A program made the translations under genes and the position numbers. Below the pieces are notes generated by a model. It made no database searches. It was not told the DNA's origin and saw only the letters and a program-made list of their open reading frames with translations. From the NCBI GenBank assembly GCA_035582835.1, contig JAYKAV010002607.1, forward strand, positions 64,064 through 128,063: a stretch of DNA of 64,000 nucleotides, given 5' to 3'. Every line of letters begins with the position of its first letter. Within the stretch, counting starts at the first letter, position 1. Below, in pieces: positions 25,807 to 44,900 of the stretch. This stretch comes from Phoebastria nigripes. Its lineage: Eukaryota > Chordata > Aves > Procellariiformes > Diomedeidae.

Positions 25807-26755
25807 TTACATATGTACATATTTTCTTTAAAAACAGAGTAAGATATTCAGGTGGGAAAATGCCCTATATTTCAGCACAAGGTTTATAAATATTCTTAAG
25901 TCTTAGTGCATCCCTCGCAAGCTGCCTGCAAGGCAGTCTTGGGGCTTTCTTCTGTGCAGACACAAGATAGAAAGCTGGTGTTTATAACATATTTTGCTCA
26001 TATTTAGGGTACAGATAGGAAAGAAAGAAAAGTTCAGAAGTCCACAGCCCTGCCAAAGCTGTGGGAAAGGTAAGCCTTTGGAGAGTGTCTTAATTTCCCA
26101 GCTGCTCAGATTGTAGATCTGGTCAGAGCACATGAAAATTTATTTCTGTCTCACATGCTCAGATCTCCTTCCCATGCAAAACAGGACAGGAAAGGGAAGT
26201 GGGAGAAGAGAGTAGATAGTATATATTTGCTTAAACTAAGCTATAACAAAAGCATGCAACCACAGTTAAGGAACATTTCTGAATCATTTTAGGGAATTAA
26301 ATAAAATAAAATAAAATAAAATAAAATAAAATAAAATAAAATAAAATATTATGTTAGCTGAGAATGAACTCATCCTTCTTGCTGAAAAATTAGGTGCTGT
26401 AGTCCACAAGATATTTCCCTTTTTACCAACTGATATTAAAAAGGCTAATTTATTTGAAAAAATGTAAAAATAAAATGGAATGCAATAGTGACCTCTGATA
26501 AATTAGTGAAGAAGACAAATGTATGACCCTGTATGAAGGAGAAGACATCACTCCACATATGTACGAAAGAAATTGACAACTAGTCCTAAAGATGATGCAG
26601 CACTGAAATATGAGAGTTTGTAGAGGACTGAAGAAGGTTAAAAACAAAATAGAGGACACTATTTTGCCTCTGTATATAGTACTGCCTTGTAGTATCCATT
26701 TCTTGAGTCTTCTGTATAGTTCTGGTCTGTGCATGTGCAGAAGGACAGAGTAGAG
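25807..26755. other. CSMD1 intron with (AAAAT)n, otherwise nothing recognised
   Basis: Nearly 1 kb of intron. It includes the pentanucleotide microsatellite listed separately at 26299-26347. No exon or named transposon is seen. Confidence 0.6.
26299..26347. repeat. (AAAAT)n microsatellite
   Basis: About ten tandem units of AAAAT/ATAAA with little interruption, expected to vary in length between individuals. Confidence 0.92.
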
Positions 26756-27319
26756 CTGTGGAAAGTGCAGACACAGGCAATGATTGAGGAGCATCTGCCT
26801 TAGAAGCAGAGACTAAGTTTGGACAAGAGAAGGCTGAGCGGGGATATGATTGAGGTTTACAAAATCATGAAGGTATTAGAGAACATGAATGCAAAACTAT
26901 TCATCAAATCCTGTATTGTTAGAGCAAAGGAGTACTTAATGAAACTTGACGTTTCATTAATCAACTAACGATGTTGATTTCAAAGAGATGAAAGAAACTA
27001 CTTCTTTACACAGTACATCATAGTGAACTTCCAGGATTTGTTGTCATAGAAGAGGTTTCTAGTAGTATCAACTAATTTAAAGGACTACCAAAATTCAAAG
27101 ACAACATGTCAGTAGCAGATGGAAAAGACAGCAAAGTGTGGTCTAACTTAACACAACAGCCGTGGATCTTGGGGGAGCATAAGGGCAATGGTGCACAGAC
27201 AGTGGCCAAGCTTCCATATTTTACCTAAATAAAACAACCTATCACTGTTATCAGAGAAAGCATACTGAGCTAGATGGACCACTTGGTTCAACTCAGCAAA
27301 GTAACTCTTATGTTTCTAA
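26756..27319 (+). mobile_element. Old, diverged CR1 LINE 3' fragment
   Basis: The sequence follows the order of an ancient CR1 3' region: AAAGTGCAGACACAGGCAAT, GAGAAGGCTGAGCGGGGATA, ATGATTGAGGTTTACAAAATCATGA in part, and the ending TGAGCTAGATGGACCACTTG then GTTCAACTCAGCAAAGTAAC, TCTTATGTTTCTAAG. The TAGATGGACC...TTCTTATG ending, rather than ATTCTATG octamers, marks an older CR1 lineage. It is heavily mutated with no usable frame and lies antisense to CSMD1. Confidence 0.78.
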
Positions 27320-32671
<5,352 letters not shown>

Positions 32672-34014
32672 CCTCGGTGGGGGGAAGATTATGGAGCGGT
32701 TCACCTTGAGGGCACTCACAAGCCACATGAGGGACAACCAGGGGATCAGGCCCAGCTAGCACGGGTTCATGAAAGGCAGGTCCTGCTTGACCAACCTGAC
32801 CTTCTTCTATGACCAGGTGACCCGCCTAGTGGATGAGAGAAAGGCTGTGGATGTGATCTACCTGGACTTCAGTAAAGCCTTTGACACTGTCTCCCACAGC
32901 ATTCTCCTAGAGAAGCTGGCGGCTCATGGCTTAGACAGGTGTACTCTGCGCTGGGTAAAAAACTGGCTGGACGGCCGGGCCCAGAGAGTTGTGGTGAATG
33001 GAGTTAAATCTAGTTGGTGGCCAGTCATGAGCGGTGTCTCCCAGGGCTCAGTTTTGGGGCCGGTCTTGTTCAATATCTTTATCAATGATCTGGACGAGGG
33101 GATTGAGTNCTCCCTCAGTCAGTTTGCAGATGACACCAAGTTGGGCGGGTGTGTTGATCTGCTCGAGGGTAGGAAGGCTCTACAGAGGGACCTGGACAGG
33201 CTGGATCGATGNGCTGAGGCCAACTGCATAAGGTTCAACAAGGCCAAGTGCCGGGTCCTGCACTTTGGCCACAACAACCCCATGCAACGCTACAGGCTGG
33301 GGGCAGAGTGGCTGGAAAGCTGCCTGGCGGAAAAGGACCTGGGGGTGCTGGTNGACAGCCGGCTGAACATGAGCCGGCAGCGTGCCCAGGTGGCCAAGAA
33401 GGCCAACGGCATCCTGGCCTGTATCAGAAATAGTGTGGCCAGCAGGAGTAGGGAAGTGATCGTGCCCCTGTACTCGGCACTGGTGAGGCCGCACCTTGAA
33501 TACTNTGTTCCGTTTTGGGCCCCTCACTACAAGAAGGACATTGAGGTGCTGGAGCGTGTCCAGAGGAGGGCAATGAAGCTGGTGAAGGGCCTGGAGAGCA
33601 AGTCTTATGAGGAGCATCTGAGGGAACTGGGACTGTTTAGTCTGGAGAAGAGGAGGCTGAGGGGAGACCTCATCGCTCTCTACAACTTCCTGAAAGGAGG
33701 TTGCAGCGAGGTGGGTGGCGGTCTCTTCTCTCATCTATCGTAACTAGCAATAGGACAAGAGGAAACGGCCTCAAGTTGCACCAGGGGAGGTTTAGATTGG
33801 ACATTAGGAAAAATTTCTTTACTGAAAGAGTGGTTAAGCATTGGAACAGGCTGCCCAGGGAAGTGGTTGAGTCACATCCCTGGAAGTATTTAAAAGATGT
33901 GTAGATGAGGCACTTAGGGACATGGTTTGGTGGGCATGGTAGTGTTGGGTTGACGGTTGGACTCGATGATCTTAGAGGTCTTTTCCAACCTTAATGCTTC
34001 TATGATTCTATGAT
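32672..34014 (+). mobile_element. CR1 LINE, 5'-truncated 1.3-kb copy
   Basis: Homology begins abruptly at CCTCGGTGGGGGGAAGATTA, in the reverse transcriptase, and continues to a CR1 3' tail (ATGATCTTAGAGGTCTTTTC, CAACCTTAATG, then two ATTCTATG-like octamers) ending near 34014. It shares most of its length with the copy at 9612-11932 at high identity and has the same orientation, antisense to CSMD1. The 5' truncation is typical of CR1, and no target duplication is apparent. Confidence 0.96.
32769..33743 (+). pseudogene. CR1 reverse transcriptase fragment, open for 324 codons
   Basis: A single uninterrupted frame encodes the central and C-terminal reverse transcriptase of CR1 ORF2. [12 protein letters not shown] residues open it, YLDFSKAFD follows from 32859, then a [10 protein letters not shown] segment and the catalytic FADD at 33123-33134. 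It continues through [26 protein letters not shown] and [15 protein letters not shown]. It ends at TAA after FSHLS, where a short indel breaks the last stretch of the CR1 frame, which resumes at about 33740-33904 in another frame. Four residues are ambiguous because of N bases. It lacks the N-terminal reverse transcriptase motifs and the endonuclease, so it is a dead copy. Confidence 0.92.
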
Positions 34015-35914
34015 CCCATACAACCATATTCTGTTTTCAGTGCATACTACCCCTTCTCAAATACCTTGCAAGTATTTGACAGCTTTTCAGTTTCATCAGG
34101 CCCTATCATTCCCTTCGTTATCACGACAAAGGGTTGCTCATGTCCCCTGACCAGTCAAGTTTCCTAGCTCATCTCATGTCAGTCAGTAAATCACTGACAC
34201 AGCCCCCAGAAAGAGGTTTCCAAAGGAAAGCAAGCCCTTCTTTGTCAACTTCTCTCCCTCAATAGGAAAATTATACAAAACATGTCACAGTTCAGGTTAA
34301 GGTTTTCTTGCCACTTTTTGCTGATGTTAGGATATCAAGTTAAGGCCATGTTTAATTAGCTCCCCCAGTTTCTTGGCCTGGAGATTTAGGTGACTTTTTT
34401 CCAGAGAAAAATTGGCTCCATCCATGGAAAGATTCCTTTCTCTCCAGACCATCAGAGCTTTTGGAGATCTGGTGTCCTAACACCTGAAATCTCTTTCATT
34501 TGTGATCAATGCCCAGATATACAAAGGACCTTATGCCCTAAGGACTTCAGTTGAGTATTTTTCTAACTGTTCCTGCACACTGCAATCCAGAACTGCATGA
34601 GCTCCCTACACATAACGAGGGACTAGAAACTCAAAAGAGCAGCCATGAACAGCNATACTGAGTCTGGTCTTGTCAGCAGTAAAAGCTTATGCAAAGGCAT
34701 CTCTCCCCTTCAAGGCCCTAATATTTTACTCAGCAGTATAGGAAATGTCATGTTTTTTTCTTTAAAAATATCTACAATAGCTGATACTGCTGCTGCTTTT
34801 TCATACAGTAATTAACACATGCAGCCAGAATGTGTGACGCCTAAATTCAATTCACTTTGCCTCTGCGGATTTAAACATGCATCTCCTATGACTTCTGCTT
34901 CACATAAAGGGATTAGAAAATCAGTCACAAAGTGAGCAAATGTTGGCTCACCTCTTTAGCATAATGGGTAGGGCATTAAACAGGGGAGGAGGAACACTTC
35001 TTCAAGGAAATTCATACATTAAACAGTTGGGAAATAAAATTCTGAAATAACCCATGAATCAACATTTACTGTTACCATGTGAGTACCAAACTACTAGACT
35101 GGAAAAATATATTCATTTTCACTTCCATTTTCATCACCTCCAATTAATCTTTAATTCTTTATGCAAAATGAAACAACAGCCTTTAGGCACATTGGCAAGA
35201 TCATTCTGCTAGGAGGCATCCGATATAATTTAAAATTCTTTTACAGAAATTAAGGAAATGAAGACACATCTCTTACATTGAAAGATCAAGCCATGAAGTT
35301 TTGCGTAAGGAAGTGATATGGCTCGTCCACCTATGGTAACTGAAAAATAAAAAACTGCCAATCACCCTTGAAAGATGTCATGCAACATTCCTTATCTAGC
35401 ACATGTGCTCTATGAGTAACTACTGATTTTAGTACCTCAGGTTAAGCAGACAAATCTTATCGTATGATCCTTAAAGAGCTCTTTAGTTCTTGGCTACAGA
35501 GGACTTTCTTTTACTCTTTCACGTCAATGCCTTCCAGATTCTTTCTGAGTTCCAGAGACCTGCCCTCATCTTGGGAGAATGATCTGCCTCCCCAGCCCAG
35601 ACAGATGAAAAAAAATAGATTTCTCATGCCCCCTACATGAGAAAAAATCTGCTTGTATTTTTATTTATTAAATATAATTCACTGAATATTAACCATATGC
35701 ACCCTTCCTCCGATAAAAATCAACTATATCAGTATTAGTATCTACAAGCCTTCAAAATTACGCAAACATTGACAGGTACAGAATTTGCCATGAGAAATAA
35801 TCTTTACTGATCTTAAAGTAATTACTTTTGATATTCTGTCTCCATACTTTGACCCACAACCTTGTCTTGGAAAAATCAGTGTGAATTTAAGTGAATAGGT
35901 ATACTATAACATAC
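34015..35914. other. CSMD1 intron, nothing recognised
   Basis: About 1.9 kb of intron following the CR1 tail. No exon, RNA gene or named repeat is recognised on either strand. Confidence 0.6.
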
Positions 35915-35973
35915 CCACTGAACATGCTCTATGTAAATAGTGTTTTCAGGACTAGCTCCTCCAGCTGTAGCCT
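35915..35973 (-). other. Exon-like block in the intron between exons C and D, sense to CSMD1
   Basis: A 59-bp block on the CSMD1 strand is preceded by a pyrimidine tract ending CTTTTCTTTAG and followed by TGG|GTATGT. Joined after exon C it stays open (E-A-T-A-G-G-A-S-P-E and onward to V-Q-W). Because 59 is not a multiple of three, it would shift exon D out of its CUB frame and reach a TGA inside exon E. I know of no such CSMD1 exon. It may be a cryptic or poison exon, or chance. Confidence 0.22.
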
Positions 35974-38900
35974 CTAAAGAAAAGGAATATATTTCATAAT
36001 GCTCTTTGTCAGATTATGTGATGTGCTTAGACTAGTATAATAGTATCAATGTAAGTACAATTTAAGAACTTAAAATCTGCATATGATATAATACATAAAA
36101 ATTGCTATAAAAAGATGTAGCACTGAAATATGTATTATTATGTAATACAGATCCCTTCTTTATTTTGCTTTCCTACATTTCCTTTGTTTCTGTAGTAATC
36201 TATTTGATTTTTCAAGATGCAAAATNAATTGATTCAAAGTTTCCAGGTTTTTTACTATCAATATGGTCAGTGGCACCTATATCCACTCTTTAGATTAAAC
36301 AGAAAAGATCCTATTGTCACTTTATCATAATATTTATCTCAATTTACTCAGGTATTTTAAATATATTTTGTGGCAAAAACCAAAATATGGGTAATCCAAG
36401 AGATTTTTCAACAGAGAATATGTACAAAAGTCTGTTTTGAGCAAAAATAGACAAATAAATAAAGAAAACTAGTAGGGAATTTTATCTCATGAAAGCAAAA
36501 GTCTGATAATTCATTAGATGTCATAAGAAATGACAAAAAGCTTCCATTCGCAAGGATAGGAGAGACTTCTCTTTCCTCTAGGAAGGACATAGGGGGATTT
36601 TTGCAACTTGTACACAATCGCTTTGAGTCTCAGGGAGAAAGAAAGGCACATTCTTGCAGAAGTAACATGAAATAGTGCCTACTGTGTTCTGACAAGATCT
36701 ATAAAATTAAGAGGTTGTTTTCATATTAAAAGGATCTGATTAATTGGAATTGGACTATAAATAAAAAGTGAGGATAATTTAAATATGAAACTTTATTGAG
36801 ACTGTAAAAGAATTAGATTCTAATCACTGCAACAGCACTAAACACTCACATGTTAAAAACATCCTAGCTAATCTAGTTCCCTAATTTGAAGGAGAACTAC
36901 AAAAGAACCATTCAGACATGAAAAAAAAAAAAAAAAAACAAATATGTATTTTTATTTCCATTATAAAACATTAGATTTTAAGCATCTGTAACTTATGAAC
37001 AGGGGATACCTTTCTGATGTCCTCAGTGAAGAGTTGTGCATCCTTAGCCAAGGATGAGGAGCAAGGGATAATGACCTTCTTTAAGAATACACCCTTATGC
37101 ATGCAGCAAAATTTTGTTGTAACTGAGTTGTAATGCATACTAATATAATGTAGCTAATTTAAATAAAATATGCTCGTAGTGCTACAGATGTTTGTGCTTT
37201 TGTTTCTAAATGAAGAATAAATTCTCTAAAATCTCAGCTCCCAAACTCTTTCTACATAGTTTGGCTGTTAGTGCTTAAAAAAGTTACTATCATCACATCT
37301 AAATGGCTTGTTACATAGCTTAAACTAACATGTACTAAACAAAATTTGTTCTGTAAATGTCAACTACTTATATGGTTCCAATTCAGATTCTTCACTTCTC
37401 AAATCTGCCAAACCATGGAAGTCTGCCAAACCACAGCATTCAAAAGGCAAGGTCCCTTAAACTCATCTTCTTTTAAAAGAAAAAATTCCGTATGGTACTG
37501 GCTCTACATTTCAAAAGGTGGAAAGGAGATAAAAGCTGATTAATCAAATTCTCTATTACAACTTTTGGATCTTGTGTGCTTTTTAAAGTTAATTTTATTT
37601 ATTTATTATAACATCAAAAGTGTCCACCTTAGAATTCAAAAGGTATACTCTTATTGAGTGTATACCACCTATGTCCACACATAAAAGGTTTTAGAGGAGG
37701 NACTATATGCTTTATTTTCACTACAGTGTCTGAGTTGTCTGTTATAACCTTGCTGAGGACTGCAGCAGCCCGGAAAATGATACCTTATCAAACTGTTCTT
37801 TTATTCCCTTGCAGTGAGAGCAATCTGTCTGGAACAGATACTTGACCTCATTCTTTGTTCTTTTGATTAATAAAGTCACTTAAATTCTGTTTACATAAGT
37901 AACTTTTTTTCTTCTTCTTTCATTGTCTCACTTGAAATTAGATAAAAGGAAACTACAGATGGTAGATCTTTTGAAAAGCATCAAACACTTCCTGAATATG
38001 AACACAAAACTCTACAAAACAAACAAAATTCAGGGATTCTTGAAATGCTTTGAAACACAGTTCATACAAAATGTAATGATAACTTTGTTTAATGCAAAAG
38101 TTTGCTTTATTATTTTTCTTCCATACATCTTGCTAAAAGGTTTGACAGGATTTTAAGCAGATCTCTAAAGCAGAGATCAAATAGAAGTGGTACATCGTCA
38201 GTTTAAAGGCTTCTCTGCCACAAAGCACTCTACTGAGTTCAGAATATCTTTGTTGTATTTACAAAATTGTGCAGCAGTTCATAAAATATGAGAAGAAGCT
38301 GAGCTCAGACAGTTGATAATTCTTTATGTTTCTGTTGGACAACATTGTTACCCAGTAGGATGGTCATGCAACATTAAAAAAGAGCAAGGGGATAATGGAT
38401 AAAGCTGAACCAAGCATCGTATGCTCTGTCTTCACATAATAGCAAAAACTTAGGGTTTCTCCACAGTCATTGATTGAGGGGTCTCTAAAGCTGAGCATAT
38501 GACTTCTGCAGGGCAGACACAATACATGACTGGACTCAAGCACAGCTTCATGTACAAACTCAAATGCAGTGCAAGGAGATGAAGCTTCCTGTTAACTGGA
38601 ATGCTGCATCAAGCCAAGGTGCACATGGGGTTTCCACAGCACCTCTGTTGCACAGTGCCTTAATCTTTGTAACGTTAGCGGTCCTTCATCTCCAATTCTG
38701 CAGCCAGCCCTTCACTTGTGAGTCTGTAACCTTTCATCTACACACTGCCAGGCTGTTGTGGCAGTGCGCTCACTCTGATACCACAGTGTTCTCACCTGGC
38801 TTTGCTGAATTCAGAACCACCGTTATGCTAGGTTTCTCCTAAAAAGTGACTGCCATTGATTTTTAAATCATACTGTTCTCACCCCACTTCTCACTCTTTT

Positions 38901-41900
38901 GCCTTGTAGCTTTTAGCCTGTAACTGTACACTAAGATCGCATCACTCCAAACCTGGTGGCTTTTAGCCTATAACTTCATATTGGAATAGAGCCTAGTAGT
39001 TAACGAGCAGATAATAGTTATTTTAATACACAATAAATATTACACAATAATATACATGCACAAAGCTTAACTACTATTCAGTCTGCAGCTCCCACACATG
39101 CTCCATTTAGTGCTAACAGTATCATAAGCTACCAGAGGAGCTTGAGAAGGTCTGCATGAAAAATATAACTGTACTAAGGAGAAAGCAGGAAGATGTTGGT
39201 TTTTTTGTCATTACTATCATCATCATTGTCACTACTACCTTTACTGGAGAGATATTTGTCTGGGGACTCTCTCCTTCCTCTTCCCAGCTGGTACCTGAGG
39301 AGTGGCTTTCCCTTTTTTCTCTCTCTCTCTCTCCTTCTCTTTTTTCCCTCCTTGTTTGCTTCTCTAAGATAGATTTCAAGTCAAGGTAGGTCAGCAGCTA
39401 TGGACTGCACTAATAAAGCATGTGCTTGTAAGCCTCTCCCAACATTCTTTAAGCAACACCTGTATGATGATGATGAGGTTAGAACACCTCACTGAAAACC
39501 TTGCTGAAATGCCTTGCTGAAAACAAACCTCTTATTCCATTTTTTTTTGTACTGTTCCATTGCAAAGAATAATGGAGTAGGAAAGGAAGGACTAAACAGC
39601 AGGTAAAGCCTTTTCTGAGGTTTGCTTAATTAGTTTTCAAGCCATATGCCACTGACATAAGACGCTACTCAGGCTCTCAGAACAAATCGTATGATGTTAA
39701 TTGGCCTCAGGGGATTATTGGAAGAATCCAAGGTGAGGGCATTTTTTTGGATTTAATTTTGTTTTTGAGATTTGTGTCTATTCTTTCTAGTATCATCTGA
39801 TAATGAGCTATGAAGATAACGTCCCTATTTTATTTGTCTTATCAAGAAAAAAATATTTAGCATACACAACCTTAAAATGTAGAAAGAAGGCAAAAGGGTG
39901 ACCTGAGGCAATCGTTATTCCTTCTGACTACAGGTGATTAAAATTTCATACCAGGTCTCACATTAAGGTGATTAAGGTCTCACACAAATCACTCCTTCTT
40001 TTCATTCTGAAAATAGAGTAAGAGTGCCCACTATGCACCAGCTGAAATCTGTTAATGTTTCCTGAATATTAAAGTTCCAGTTTTGAAATAGAGACAACTC
40101 AAACCTGTAATTACTATATTGCACCATATTTTGAGGATTCATATACAGTAAGACTCAAACACTAACTCAAACAAATCTTCAATTTTCTGTCAAACATTGA
40201 CAGAAAAATGAGGGGTTAAAAAACCCAGGGATTAAAAAACCACCTTTCAATTGTATTTATAAAAATGCAATGTTGTAAGATAAAGAAATAGAAATTATAA
40301 AAAAAACACTATTAAATAACTTTATTAAATATGTTGTATGAAACAGAAAACAACCTAAAGATTTAGCAATTTAAATGTGACAGCAATTAAATATAGAGTT
40401 CTGAAATACAGTGGATCCTGGATACTGTCTGAAGATTCAGAGATTCAACTACTGATGTTATATAAGATTTCTTGCTCATGAGCAGCTCTTAAATGAGAGC
40501 GCTCTCTACCTAAACACTGGCTAAAAATGAATAGCAATTTTCAGACTTAGTTTGACTTCTCAAAGGTGAACTCAAATTCAAATTTTATGCTACAGAGAAT
40601 TTAAAGAAAACAATGAATGCCAGATCTCAAGGGTCTCACAGAAATCTCCAGTGCTATTCGGGCTAACAAGGTTCCCACTTATGTTTCAATCTCAATGGAA
40701 ATTAACTCAATGATACAACATGACAAAGTATATTAATTATAATTGATGATTTTGCAATGAATACTAACTAAACTATTAAAAAGAAACAGCTTATTAAAAA
40801 GTGTCAGTAATTTACCCTATCATTAATTATTCATGTAGTATTTATTATAACAACTGAATATGATAAATTAATGTGATATTAATGTGAATACCAGTGAACA
40901 ATACCTTGGTGAAGATTTTACTCAAATACTGTATTAATGCACCATTAAAAATCAAGTGCCATGTAAAATTTAATAAAGGAGCAACACCACTTAAATATGA
41001 AATGAAAACATTAAGTAGCTGTTTCTTTTCAGCTTTATTCTTTAAGTTTTTCACAGCTTGCTTTAGGAACACTCCATACAGTTGAAATGACTAATGGGGG
41101 ACAGAAAAGTAATGCAAGTTAAAAACCAAACCAAACAAAAAAAAACAGCACTCAAAACTAAGTTTATTGTATTAATGTGTTATGCTTGAACTCTATGCAA
41201 TGCTTAACATGAAAGGCTAGTTTGAACTGAATATAGTGTACACTGCATAGTGTACAAATAATATTTTCATGATATAATCTAGGTAAAATTTATCACAGTT
41301 TCTTAAGGAGATAGTGAGGAGGGAAAACCCAGACAAGTAGACGAAGCAGCATGCAAATCAGGTAATAGAATGAAAATCTAAGTTAAGACAGTATCTCAGA
41401 AAGGAGAGTTGAAGAACTAATTCAAACTTTCCTTCCCATTATCATGTGATGTCTGAATGCCCAAATCCTGGAAGAAGTGATCAAAGTGTTTAGTTACATG
41501 TCCTTGTGAACAGGGGAAAATAACCATCTCTAATAACAAGCGTAGCTCTTCAGCCATAATGCTGAGTAGAGAGGTTAGGTAAAGGCCATTTACATTAGCC
41601 AAGATATTAAGGAGTTAAAAGAAAATGATTAGTAAATACAACCAAATATTCACTTTTATTTTGTCTTATAATCTTACTACTGCTTCAATTTTGCATTTAA
41701 TATTACAGACAGAATATGATGGAATAAACTAAATTTATTATTTTGTACCTAAATTTTTCTTATAGCAGAGCCATATCTTCTGTGATCTAATAAACATACA
41801 TTTATTGTATTGTACCCCTCAGAGATTAACAAATCCAGCATGGTGAACTAGCAATTTCTGAAACGTCTTTTGAAAAGAGAAGGTACCTACACTTGGGCAC

Positions 41901-44900
41901 TGTACTTTGCAATTCACCATAAAGGTGTCTCTGCTCAGGTTTCCACCCATTGCCTTCAATAATCAGTGAACAGCACATCATTGGCAAGTAGGAAGGAAAG
42001 AATGAAATGTCTCCCCTCTTTCAGTATTTCATCAGCATATCATAGTGCACCATAAAGGAATACCAAAACTAAAAGGCTCATTCCTCACCTGTTAGAGGAT
42101 CACTGCAAATGATAAAGTCACATTTCAGAAAGTACTTAAGAGATGATTTAGGTGTATATCAGATGCATGCGTTCGACACTGCAATCTTTTTTAACAGAGC
42201 ACAACCCCACTACAGAGTGGTAGAAAGCTCCTGACTTGTTTGACTTAAAGCAAAGTGGAAGGTAAGAAAAGTATGATTAAAAGCATAGTCCTGGTTTGCT
42301 AGATGAGATCTAGGAAATCTGCCTTAGTAACAGATTTCCCAGACAAATTGGGTGGTTCCTGTTTAAAAGGCTAGTGAAGACAAGTTAGCAGCCGAAACCT
42401 GATTGTGATGGTCTCCTTTAGGTGGACATTAGCCTCAGAATCAGGGACTTCAACAGACTACGGGGTTGTTCCACATCATTTCTGGACCCCAGTATTCACT
42501 AAGCTTCTGAGATTCACACAGTTTTGGGGATGCACAGAAGTGCATGACTGCCTAGGAGCTTTACTCTCAGATCTGTACTCTAGGGGGACCAACTCACTAA
42601 AAGCTGGGCTTTGTCCTCAGGAAAAAGTAGTCAACTGTGAAATGTAAATGAAACTGTAATAGAATTGTGTAATTATAGGTAGAGAGAAAAAGAGCTATTG
42701 CTGGAAGGAAAAAGTGAGAAGAATATGTATCCACACTCTTGGGCAATTTTGTTCACACAGCCATGAAATAAGTATAAATGTATACATACATTTGCAACTA
42801 TGTAAAATCAAGTGACATAATGGGAATAAATTATATATGTGGAAGTAGTGTCAATAACCCATCATAACCACAATTAGTAATCAAACACATTTTTGAAAAA
42901 AATACATTTTTTCTGGAAAACACTGGAATAATAATTGAAGCAATAATAACAAAACAACTAATAATAACACAGGATGACATGTCAATGAATGAAGGGGAAA
43001 GAAATTGTTTTCTGTTTTCAAATCTCAACTAGACAAAAGATAATCAGGAGAAGCTTGTCTGTACTCCAGTAGCTTCGTTTTTACCCACACACAAGCATAT
43101 CAACAAACACAAACCCAGTAATTTTAAATGATAATTAAATTATTCAGAAGTAAATTTGTGAAATTAAACGTACAACACATAGACAAGCATGCCAATTACA
43201 GTAATGTGCCAGATGATAATGTTAACAACCTTTTAGGTGACAAGCTGTTTCAGAACAGTAAAAAAACAGATGCCTATATCAGTACTCTCAAACCTAAAGA
43301 TACGGGTTGTTTTAGTGACATTTCTTCTTCAAGACACTGTGCATGTTTATTTTCCAGGTAGCCCTGTGCCAGGATTGCTAGGAGGGTATTTTTACCTTGA
43401 CATTATCTATAGCAATGTGATCCTAATTCCATTAATTCTGTGCATCACACAAACTAGCAAAGTAGCAGAGTGTTACTCTCTCTCTCAGTTCCCCTCAATC
43501 TCGCATTCCTCTCAGTTACAGTAAATTTTGAGGAGAGGAGTAAAAGCGGACACTGTGAATGTACATTTAGACAACATATCTCAAAGAACAGTTACATAAA
43601 GGTAGCCAGCCAGGTTTTTTCCTTCAAAAGACTGTCTATGTCCTTTATACTGTGGGTAACTGCAGAAAAGCCTTACTGTAGAATAGTGGCTGGAGTGAGT
43701 CACTAGTTAAGTAAAGACTGCGGGATAGCTCTTCCAAATGCAATCACTGCATCTAGAAAGACAGGAAACAGTACTCTTGTGTGAAAAGAGACTGAAGTGT
43801 CTCATCTGCAGATATCAACTACTCGCACATTTGACAGGGAAGCCATCATTGTTATTTGAGTGCTTTTGAGGAAGCTCTTACAGGAAATTAGATTTCTTTA
43901 TGGATGACTCCACTACCTTTCTTTTAAGCAATTCAAAGTAGAATGCAAAATTCTCTGTGAGGAGATTGGCAGCCCCAGTGTTTCTACAGTTGGTATAAAG
44001 AGATGGAGGGAAGGGATCTTCCTGAAAAGCCACATCATGTCAATGTAAACAGAGAACTCACCAGACAGCTAAGGTATGGGGAGTTGCTTCCATAGGAGAA
44101 GCACAGCTTTAAGAGAAAGAAAAAAAAAAAAGAAAAAGTTTAATCTTCCGAGATCAGGGAAATTTGGCACCACTTTTGGTAATGATCATGTCTGTTCTTT
44201 AAACAGTGCAAAGGGAGTCAGCCCTAAGGAGCTGAATCTTCTCCACACTTTTTAATTGTTANCAGTAAAGCTCTTTTCATCAAATAGTAGCAAGTAGGTG
44301 GCTGTAGGCACAAACTGCTTTCTAGTCAGGAGGGAGAGATCCAACTGGAGGACACATTTAGAAATGGAGTGATGACCAAGGGAAACTCTAGGTAGAGTCT
44401 TCAAAACTCTGTGATAAGCTGGAATAATACTGCATAACCACTTGAGGTGCATGGCTGAGATAAACATTAAAATCATTCTAATTGGAAAGACAAGAGAGCA
44501 AAGGGTTGACACAGGGAAATAAGATTTACAAGGACACCTGTTTATGAACGTCTGTCTGATTTTGCAGATAGACTTGGTGGTGTCTTTTTGCTGTGAAAAG
44601 GAGGGTCCTTACTGAAGAAGAAGGGATGCTGCCTTATTCTGAGAGCCAACCAACTTCCAGGCACTCAGATAAAGACCTTTGAAGTTCAGGGAAAGACTAC
44701 TGCACAGCATGGAGAGAAGGCCAGTGAAAATGATGATAATGCAATCCCTATGGCACTCAAAGCCTTGGACTAAAAATGCCAGGGTCATGATGTTAGACTA
44801 ATGAGATCTCCCAAGCTCTGCTTTTGCCTTACCTGGAAAATAACTCTTCAAAGGAGAAGAAATGGTGGAAAGGTACAAATAGTTCTCTGACCAGGAAAAT

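Noticed and set aside
25463..25831. 122-codon plus-strand frame with a Pro/Gly/Arg-rich part
   Set aside because: It is explained by the GC-rich deleted LTR on the opposite strand, and ambiguous bases prop up the frame.
33180..33734. 184-codon minus-strand open frame, long enough to look real
   Set aside because: It is the exact antisense shadow of the CR1 reverse transcriptase frame. An equivalent antisense frame is seen in the other CR1 copy at 11084-11467.
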